A stretch of 64,000 nt of DNA from DATLHO01 sp035539855 (lineage in GTDB: Bacteria > Bacteroidota > Ignavibacteria > OLB7): NCBI GenBank assembly GCA_035539855.1, contig DATLHO010000154.1, positions 1 through 64,000 of the forward strand. Reading direction: 5' to 3'. Every line of letters starts with the position of its first letter. Positions within the stretch are counted from its first letter, which is position 1. This document shows, piece by piece, positions 58,653 to 64,000 of this stretch. A program made the position numbers and the translations under genes. The notes beneath the pieces were generated by a model. The model saw nothing but the letters and a program-made list of their open reading frames with translations. It did not search any database and had not been told where the DNA came from.

Positions 58653-58691
58653 CTGTTCTGACATCGCGCGACGACGGTGCGATCGTCGAGG

Positions 58692-58946
58692 CTAGGGCTT
58701 GTTCGAGTCGCCCATTCCCGGAATCATCCCGCCGAGTCCCTTGAGCATGTCGCCCGCTCCCTCGGCGACGTCGCTGACGTTCGGGAGCTGGTTCACACCG
58801 CCGCCCTGAAGGAACCCGTCGAGCTGCTCGGCGATCGGCGCCGGCAGTTTGTCGCGGACGAAGCCGAGTACGGTATTGACGGCGGAGCGAGCCTGCTCCT
58901 CCGAGATCTTGACGTTCTGCGTGACCAGCTTGATGAGCTCGTCCAT
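58692..58946 (-). CDS. Small helical protein (DUF2267/DUF2780-like)
   Basis: 84 residues without signal peptide. The pattern MDELIKLVTQNVKISEEQAR, then AVNTVLGFVRDKLPAPIAEQ is a predicted short helical bundle. The tail is Gly/Pro/Met-rich (GLGGMIPGMGDSNKP). Small proteins of this pattern are common beside envelope genes in related bacteria and have no assigned role. Resemblance to DUF2267/DUF2780 is by pattern only. Confidence 0.6.
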   Translation of the reverse strand: MDELIKLVTQNVKISEEQARSAVNTVLGFVRDKLPAPIAEQLDGFLQGGGVNQLPNVSDVAEGAGDMLKGLGGMIPGMGDSNKP

Positions 58947-58982
58947 GGAGGCCTCTGGTAGTGGTTGGTACGACGACGCGAG

Positions 58983-59975
58983 TCACGGCGTGCGCAGGCG
59001 CACCACGACGGCTCGATTGAGCAGCAGCCGTTCGGGAAGCTCGTTCGCGAAGAGCGGCTCCTCCTCGCCGACGCCCCTCGTTGCGATCCGCCGTCGCTCC
59101 CGTTGCGGGAGCGCCTCGTTGATGAGGCGCCCGGTCGTGTCCGCGCGTCTGGTCGAAAGGTAGAGATTGCGTTCCATGAGACCTATGACGTCGGTATGGC
59201 CCACGACGTCGATCATCGTTCCGCGGGAGATCAACGGGAGGATGATCTCCCTGATGACCCGCATGTTGAATGCGCCCGGCTCGAAGCGATCGTATGGATA
59301 GCCCCGAAGCGGAACGACGACGGTCGTCGGTCCGTGCGGTCCGCTCGTGTCCGGGCCGACGTACGGCGCGCCGTCCGTGCGCAGCGTGACAGGTCGCAGC
59401 AGTTCCCAGGAGTCGGTGTGGATGGCGACGTTCCGATACTCGGCGTACTGGTTGTAGTCCCTTCCCGCGCGCACGCCCCAGGGATTGGCTTCCAGCCGGA
59501 TCGTGATGCGCGACGAATCGATCCCCCAGATTTCGGCCAGATACCCGACGACCACCGAGGCACGCGCCGTCAGAAGTTGCCTCAGCTCGTAGTAGTTGGA
59601 GGACTCGGGCGTCGTCGCGACGACCTCGATCGTCGTCGCGGGGTGTTGCCGCATGCGATAGCCGATCACGTCGAGCGCCCAGTGGTGCAGCTCGAGTGGC
59701 GTTACGCCCTCCATCGCCGTGTCGCTGAAGCTCAGCGTCTGCTCCGGAAGCGCATACCGATGATATCGCGCCGGAGGCTCCGCCGACAGCGTGTCGAAGA
59801 AGATCATCGGCAGGATCGGCTCAAGGATGACGACCTCGCGGCGCGCGGGCGGCGCGCTCGAACCCTCGTCGATCGTCACCGGGGTCTGCGCCGAGAGGCC
59901 CGCCGCGGCAGACCACATCAGTGCTGCCGCGAGCATGCGCGCACCGTACGCGAGCACCGCGCGGGCCCTACTCAC
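58983..59975 (-). CDS. OmpA-family outer-membrane protein
   Basis: 330 residues from a GTG start overlapping the upstream OmpA-like gene by 8 bp. Signal peptide (about 1-30, ending GLSAQ). The C-terminal ~110 residues have an OmpA-like peptidoglycan-binding domain: IDVVGHTDVIGLMERNLYLS, then RRAD...RGVGEEEPLF and the final NRAVVVRLR. The N-terminal half (FFDTLSAEPPARYHRYALPE) contains a second, degenerate OmpA-like unit (TIEVVATTPESSNYYELRQLLTAR). Probably tethers the outer membrane to peptidoglycan. Confidence 0.82.
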   Translation of the reverse strand: MSRARAVLAYGARMLAAALMWSAAAGLSAQTPVTIDEGSSAPPARREVVILEPILPMIFFDTLSAEPPARYHRYALPEQTLSFSDTAMEGVTPLELHHWALDVIGYRMRQHPATTIEVVATTPESSNYYELRQLLTARASVVVGYLAEIWGIDSSRITIRLEANPWGVRAGRDYNQYAEYRNVAIHTDSWELLRPVTLRTDGAPYVGPDTSGPHGPTTVVVPLRGYPYDRFEPGAFNMRVIREIILPLISRGTMIDVVGHTDVIGLMERNLYLSTRRADTTGRLINEALPQRERRRIATRGVGEEEPLFANELPERLLLNRAVVVRLRTP

Positions 59976-60459
59976 GCGTCGCGTCCTCGTCGCTCTGCTG
60001 CCACGTCCTTCCCTCCCCCTTCGTCCTCACCGTGATCACGACGGTGCGACTGAGCAGCCGTCCTTCCGGCAGGTCGTAGCGATACGGCGCCTGCTCTTCG
60101 CCGGCCGCGGTCGCGCTCATCGAGGCGTAGCCGGCGGACTCGCGCGCGATGCCGGTGGCGACCTTGCGGGCGCGGCGCTGGGCGAGCTCGAAGTTGTGGC
60201 GCTCCTGGCCCACGACGTCGCTGTAGCCGACGATGTCGATCTCGCTACGTCCGCTGATCTCCGGCAGCACGTACTCGTCGAGGATGCGCTGGTTGATCGG
60301 TCCCGGCTCGTCGCTGTCGAAGGCGTAGAGGATGAGCGAGAACCGATCGATCGTCGTGATCTCGGGCGCATCGGACTGCGCATCGGACTGCGCGGCGGCA
60401 ACGGCGGGAATGAGCAGGAAGATGACTGCGGTGATGCTGGCGCGAAGGGAACCGGTCAT
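59968..60459 (-). CDS. Short OmpA-like protein
   Basis: 163 residues; ATG at 60459 after GGAGG. Signal peptide (ends VAAAQ, about residue 23). Essentially one OmpA-like domain: FSLILYAFDSDEPGPINQRI, IDIVGYSDVVGQERHNFELA, RRARKVATGI, and the closing LPEGRLLSRTVVITV. Overlaps the larger OmpA-like gene that follows, so the two are co-translated and may work as a pair. Confidence 0.82.
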   Translation of the reverse strand: MTGSLRASITAVIFLLIPAVAAAQSDAQSDAPEITTIDRFSLILYAFDSDEPGPINQRILDEYVLPEISGRSEIDIVGYSDVVGQERHNFELAQRRARKVATGIARESAGYASMSATAAGEEQAPYRYDLPEGRLLSRTVVITVRTKGEGRTWQQSDEDATRE

Positions 60460-60545
60460 GATGGCCTCCGTTCGGTTGGATGTGAGCTGCCTGTACTCCT
60501 CCCGACCTCCATCGGCCCGCGATGTCGCATCTCCCATAACGCAGA

Positions 60546-60574
60546 ACGAGCGAAGCACATCGTGCTTCGCTCGT
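60546..60574 (-). terminator. Terminator hairpin after the Cys-repeat lipoprotein gene
   Basis: Perfect 13-bp arms ACGAGCGAAGCAC / GTGCTTCGCTCGT with an ATC loop, 24 bp beyond the stop of the Cys-repeat gene. The GAGCGAAG motif echoes the dispersed palindromes. Confidence 0.7.
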
Positions 60575-60598
60575 CCTTATCGGTCGCAGGTTGATCGA

Positions 60599-62101
60599 CT
60601 ACTGCGGAATCAAGCGGACCGCCTTGCGAATCGTCGTGCACTCGCCGAACTGGAGAGGGAACGCCATGCGCGTGTATCCGTCGCGCTCGAGGACGACCTC
60701 GTAGGTCCTGTGTCCGCTGAGCTCGCCGCGGACGTACACGCCCTCGCGATTGGTCATGCCGGTCGCGACGATCGCGCCGCCATACTTGATGACCACGGTG
60801 ACGCCGGCCAGGCCGATCTCGGCATCGCGGGCGCCGTCGAAGACGGTGAGGCTGAGCGAGGCGGTGCGGCAGCTATCCGGCGGATTGACGGCCTTCGGCT
60901 GCATCGTCACGGTAATCTCCGCGCCCTGACCGCAGACCACGTTGAACCGCGGGTCGGTCGGATTGTATCCCTCGCGCTCGATGATCACCGAGTACTCGCC
61001 GACGCACATGCCGTCGAAGCGTGCGACGCCGTCGCCGTTCGTGCGGGCGCTCTCGAGGATCGCGCTGTTCCTGCGGAGCTTCACCAGGGCCTCGGCGATG
61101 GGCCGACGCGTGACCGCGTCGAGAACACGGATCGTCGCGAGGTTATTGCAGCAGCTGTCGGTGACGATGCGCTCGAGGTTCTTCCAGAGCTCGCCAACAC
61201 TGTTGCAGTTCACGCGGACGTCGTCCTCGACGCCGCGATACCCTTCGCGGGTGATCGAGATGCCGTAGCCGCCCTCGCAGAGCTCCTCGAAGACGACCGC
61301 GCGGCCGTTGATCGTGAGCGTGCGATAGAGCTGACCGCCCTTCCAGAGCTTGACGACCGCGCCGTTGAGAAGCTCGCCGGTGGCGGCGTCACGTGCGCCG
61401 ACGACCAGGCGTGCCTGGCAGCAGCTATCGTTCGGCTGATCGAGCCCGACGAGACCGCGACGCTCGGTTGCCTCGGTGCCACAGCCGACTTCGACGACGG
61501 ACTCGTGCACCTTGAAGCCCTCACGAGCGATGCGGATCGCGTACGCGCCGCGGCAGAGCTCGCGGAACGTCGCGCCGTCGAGCGTGCTCTCGACGATGCG
61601 CTGATAGCCGTTCGGTCCGGTGAGCTTCACCTGGGCGCCGGAGATCGGATTGCCCTGGTGATTGGTCGGGATGATGCGCAGAATCGATGTGCAGCAGGAA
61701 TCCGGATTGGTCGTCGTCGTCGCGCGCATCGCGATCTCGACCCTCGTCGTGTCGCAGCGCGTGATGAAGATGTCGCCCTTCTCGGCGACGCTGTAGCCGT
61801 CCTTGGTCAGGCGGATGTTGTACTCGGCGTTGCAGACGTCCGTGAACGTCGCCACGCCGGCATCGTTGGTCTGCTTCGTCGAGACCACGTCCATTCCCTT
61901 GCGCAGAGCCACGGTGACGCCGCCGAGCGGTCCGTTGGCGGTGCTCGAGGTGACCGCGACCGAGAGCGTCGCGCAGCAGCTGTCGCCGTCGTTTTCTTCC
62001 GGCGGCGTGATCAGGCCATCGTCGTAGCAGGCGCCGAGCAGCATCGCCGAGACGGCGGCCAGCATCAGCAGCAACTGCCGGGCATAGCGTACAGAGGTCA
62101 T
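60599..62101 (-). CDS. Lipoprotein of five tandem Cys-containing carboxypeptidase-regulatory-like repeats
   Basis: 500 residues. Lipobox at Cys25 (MLLGAC). The rest is five tandem ~90-residue repeats, each opening with a DSC(C) motif (DSCCATLSV, DSCCTSILRI, DSCCQARLVV, DSCCNNLATI, DSCRTASLSL). Each continues through a G-A-x-V-K-L/V strand, a TNxxGVAxF turn, and a Cys-x6-Y-x-I-x3-R-E/D-GY segment. This is the carboxypeptidase-regulatory-like/PEGA Ig fold, here with paired cysteines suggesting a disulfide in each repeat. A stiff surface stalk is likely; ligand unknown. Confidence 0.85.
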   Translation of the reverse strand: MTSVRYARQLLLMLAAVSAMLLGACYDDGLITPPEENDGDSCCATLSVAVTSSTANGPLGGVTVALRKGMDVVSTKQTNDAGVATFTDVCNAEYNIRLTKDGYSVAEKGDIFITRCDTTRVEIAMRATTTTNPDSCCTSILRIIPTNHQGNPISGAQVKLTGPNGYQRIVESTLDGATFRELCRGAYAIRIAREGFKVHESVVEVGCGTEATERRGLVGLDQPNDSCCQARLVVGARDAATGELLNGAVVKLWKGGQLYRTLTINGRAVVFEELCEGGYGISITREGYRGVEDDVRVNCNSVGELWKNLERIVTDSCCNNLATIRVLDAVTRRPIAEALVKLRRNSAILESARTNGDGVARFDGMCVGEYSVIIEREGYNPTDPRFNVVCGQGAEITVTMQPKAVNPPDSCRTASLSLTVFDGARDAEIGLAGVTVVIKYGGAIVATGMTNREGVYVRGELSGHRTYEVVLERDGYTRMAFPLQFGECTTIRKAVRLIPQ

Positions 62102-62231
62102 GGTCGCGGTTCTCCTGGCAATTCTTGAGGATGCGAATGATTTGGTACGAGCTCGGCGGCCAAAGCCTGCCGGCTCGTGTGGTCTGACGATGGACGACCG
62201 GCCCTCGGGAAACCTGACGGCCGTCCTGCAA

Positions 62232-63086
62232 TTATTGAAGCCCCATCCACCTCCGCAGCTCCTCGAGGTAGCGATCGACCCCCATCGTCTGGGGCACATC
62301 CGTGTGATTCGCGCCCGGGACGACGATGAGCGACTTCGGCTCGTTCGCGTTGGCGTAGACCAGCCTCCCGTTGTCGCGGTAGCGGACGAAGTCGTCGTCC
62401 TCACCGTGCAGCAGCAGTAGAGGCGCCCGGACGCGGCGGATGGTCTCGGCGTTGTCGTACGTGCCCTCGGTGAGCCAGCGCGCCGGGAAATCCAGCGCCA
62501 TGCCCCCCTGCGCCAGCGCCGTCGACGACGCGAAGGGAGCCTCCGCGATCAGCGCCCGCGGTTCGATCCGATCGGCGGCCAGATGGATCGAGGCGACGTT
62601 GCCGAGCGAAAAGCCGTAGAGGACGATGTCGGCATCGGCGAAGCCGCGACGCCGGACTTCGGCCAGCGCCGCGTCCGCGTCGGCGTGCAGGCCCGCCTCC
62701 GACGACGTTCCCTCGCTGAGACCGAACCCGCGATAGTCGAACGTGAAGATGTTCGCGCCCAGTCGGCGGAGGAACTCCACCCGATCCCAGTATTCGTCCA
62801 TGCTGTGCTTGTTGCCGTGACAGTAGAGGATCGTCACGTTCGCATGGGGACCGCCGGCGTGCGCGCCATCGGCCTCGATCCAGTAGCCGTACAGGGAGTT
62901 CCCCTCGCTGTCGAGGACGACCTGCTCGAGCGCGGAGTCCGGGATCGACGCCGGAGGATGATAGCGATCGACGGTCTGCGTGTTGAACAGGAACCCGTCC
63001 ATGTCCGCGCAGCCGCCGGCGACGAGCGCAATCAGCGCGGCGATCGCGCAGAACAGACCGGCGAGGCGTCGCTCCGATTTGGGCAT
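62232..63086 (-). CDS. Alpha/beta hydrolase lipoprotein
   Basis: 284 residues from ATG 63086 (GGAG upstream). Lipobox at Cys26 (LVAGGC). Alpha/beta hydrolase fold with oxyanion motif YCHGNKHSMDEY, nucleophile Ser in LYGFSLGN, acid Asp in HGEDDDFV and His in GANHTDV. The set resembles ABHD13/17 and YfhR-like serine hydrolases, which often act on acyl or peptide bonds at membranes. The substrate is unknown. A barrel-like protein gene lies just upstream. Confidence 0.87.
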   Translation of the reverse strand: MPKSERRLAGLFCAIAALIALVAGGCADMDGFLFNTQTVDRYHPPASIPDSALEQVVLDSEGNSLYGYWIEADGAHAGGPHANVTILYCHGNKHSMDEYWDRVEFLRRLGANIFTFDYRGFGLSEGTSSEAGLHADADAALAEVRRRGFADADIVLYGFSLGNVASIHLAADRIEPRALIAEAPFASSTALAQGGMALDFPARWLTEGTYDNAETIRRVRAPLLLLHGEDDDFVRYRDNGRLVYANANEPKSLIVVPGANHTDVPQTMGVDRYLEELRRWMGLQ

Positions 63087-63142
63087 GACTGACTCCACTG
63101 TGATCGCACGGGCTCCATCCATGATCGGCCTCATTCGATAGC

Positions 63143-63796
63143 TCACCACTCCAGCTCATATCCCACGAACGGCGCGAGGCCTCCCTGTCCGAACGGATTG
63201 ACGTACTCGACGGTCGCGTTGGTTCTGACGTTGACGCCGTGCCATTTGAGCTCGGCCATCAGGCGTCCCGACTCGCCGATCGCCCAGCGATAGCCCACGA
63301 ACGGCGAGAGGATCAACGGCGGAGCCTCCTCGTCATACATGAACGAGCTGGCGAAGACGAGCATGTCGAAGCCGGTGTAGATGCGGTCGCGGCCGGCGCG
63401 CCAGGCCGCCGAGGCGCTGACGACGGGCCAGGCTCGGAAGCGCGAGTCGACTCCCTCGCGGAAGCTCGCGAACGCCATGATCCGCGGCTGCAGCGCGATG
63501 GTCGTGCCCGCGGTGTCGACCAGCGGATACCAGGTGGCGCCGACGTCGAGGCCGACGTTGCCGTAGAGCAGCGGCAGCAGGTACACCGTGCCACCGATGT
63601 CGAGATCGTCGCAGTAGCCGTGGTTGACGCCGACGGAGAGGTTGGGGATGGGAAGCCAGGTGTCGAACGCCGCGACCATGGGTCCGCCGAGGCTGACGTT
63701 GTACGCGGTGGTGCCGCGACCGAGCGGCTCGATCGTCGTGCGGGCTGCGCACGCGGGAACCAGCAGAGCGATCGCCAGGAGGACGGAGCGGTTCAT
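63143..63796 (-). CDS. Probable outer-membrane barrel lipoprotein
   Basis: 217 residues. Signal peptide with lipobox-like LLVPAC (Cys16). The mature chain is a series of amphipathic strands (YNVSLGGPMVAAFDTWLPIP, LSVGVNHGYCDDLDIGGTVY, VGLDVGATWYPLVD, TALQPRIMAFASF-like), ending FVGYELEW, as in small beta-barrels. No family recognised. Co-oriented with the alpha/beta hydrolase 56 bp downstream. Confidence 0.62.
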   Translation of the reverse strand: MNRSVLLAIALLVPACAARTTIEPLGRGTTAYNVSLGGPMVAAFDTWLPIPNLSVGVNHGYCDDLDIGGTVYLLPLLYGNVGLDVGATWYPLVDTAGTTIALQPRIMAFASFREGVDSRFRAWPVVSASAAWRAGRDRIYTGFDMLVFASSFMYDEEAPPLILSPFVGYRWAIGESGRLMAELKWHGVNVRTNATVEYVNPFGQGGLAPFVGYELEW

Positions 63797-63900
63797 GCGT
63801 ACGGAGGTTGAGTGTTGCCCCTGCGCCCATGCCGATGCAGAGAGCCGTGCAAACGTAACGAGAAGCCGCGGAAGGTGAACGGTCGGGCGCCGACGCGTTC

Positions 63901-64000
63901 CTACAGACGCGAGTGCGACGCGAGCACGGCCGCGCCGAGCAGCGCGCTGTCGTGGCCGAGCTCGGCGGTCACGATGGAGATCTGATCGAGCGGGACATAG
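63901..64000 (-). CDS. ROK-family sugar kinase, C-terminal end (partial)
   Basis: The last 32 codons (YVPLDQISIVTAELGHDSAL then LGAAVLASHSRL) up to a TAG at 63901 are the C-terminal helix of ROK-family glucokinases and related kinases, which phosphorylate hexoses in the cytosol. The rest of the gene lies beyond the window. The 104-bp gap before it holds nothing recognised. Confidence 0.7.
   Translation of the reverse strand, partial: YVPLDQISIVTAELGHDSALLGAAVLASHSRL

Overview
The window is GC-rich bacterial chromosome from a Gram-negative, didermic, free-living bacterium. Several secreted proteins end in a type IX secretion (T9SS) sorting domain, and many others carry signal peptides or lipoboxes. 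OmpA-like and TonB-C proteins and an LpxH-like enzyme indicate an outer membrane with lipid A. Together these point to the FCB group, most plausibly a GC-rich Bacteroidota / Chlorobiota-Kapabacteria-type lineage. This is inference from gene content; there is no rRNA in the window. Coding density is high, and high GC opens long false reading frames opposite almost every gene.

Layout. 0-8.6 kb: a T9SS-exported subtilisin-like protease, an M14 carboxypeptidase with calcium-binding-type loops, two secreted TonB-C proteins, a PPK2 kinase, and an MBL-fold / DUF3574 pair next to a desaturase relic. 8.7-16.2 kb: one arginine operon, argC-argJ-argB-argF-argR-argG-argH, led by a set of ArgR operators. 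16.3-24.5 kb: a DUF92 membrane protein, tRNA-Leu(GAG), two envelope proteins, a tandem pair of M3 oligopeptidases, and a Rieske protein with a Tat signal and a T9SS tail. 24.6-28.8 kb: a P2-type cation ATPase and a ComB-Nudix fusion.

28.8-36.0 kb is the accessory stretch. It holds a broken HigB toxin with an intact HigA, a 99-bp displaced copy of part of serS, truncated OmpA-like and LuxR-like fragments, a large Asp-box (BNR) T9SS protein, a Cys-rich secreted protein, a regulator with a helix-turn-helix at each end, and an orphan T9SS tail next to the real serS. The serS piece and serS form direct repeats about 7.3 kb apart.

36-51.5 kb: serS, a membrane-anchored 2Fe-2S protein, a choice-of-anchor-B T9SS protein, a cytochrome/YVTN lipoprotein, MgtE, a KirBac potassium channel, an aldehyde dehydrogenase, LpxH and a large T9SS glycosidase-like protein. 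51.8-58.7 kb: a complete peptide ABC importer (binding protein, two permeases resembling YejB/YejE, two separate ATPases) closed by a strong terminator. 58.7-64 kb: a small helical protein, two overlapping OmpA-like genes, a lipoprotein of five Cys-rich repeats, an alpha/beta hydrolase, a barrel-like protein and the end of a ROK kinase.

Two families of dispersed palindromes recur in the gaps. One is a roughly 50-bp element with a CCCCCTCTCCG hairpin, present three times, each directly at the 3' end of a minus-strand gene. The other is a looser set of larger palindromes built around GTCATCC-like ends. No CRISPR array, complete insertion sequence, prophage or rRNA was seen.
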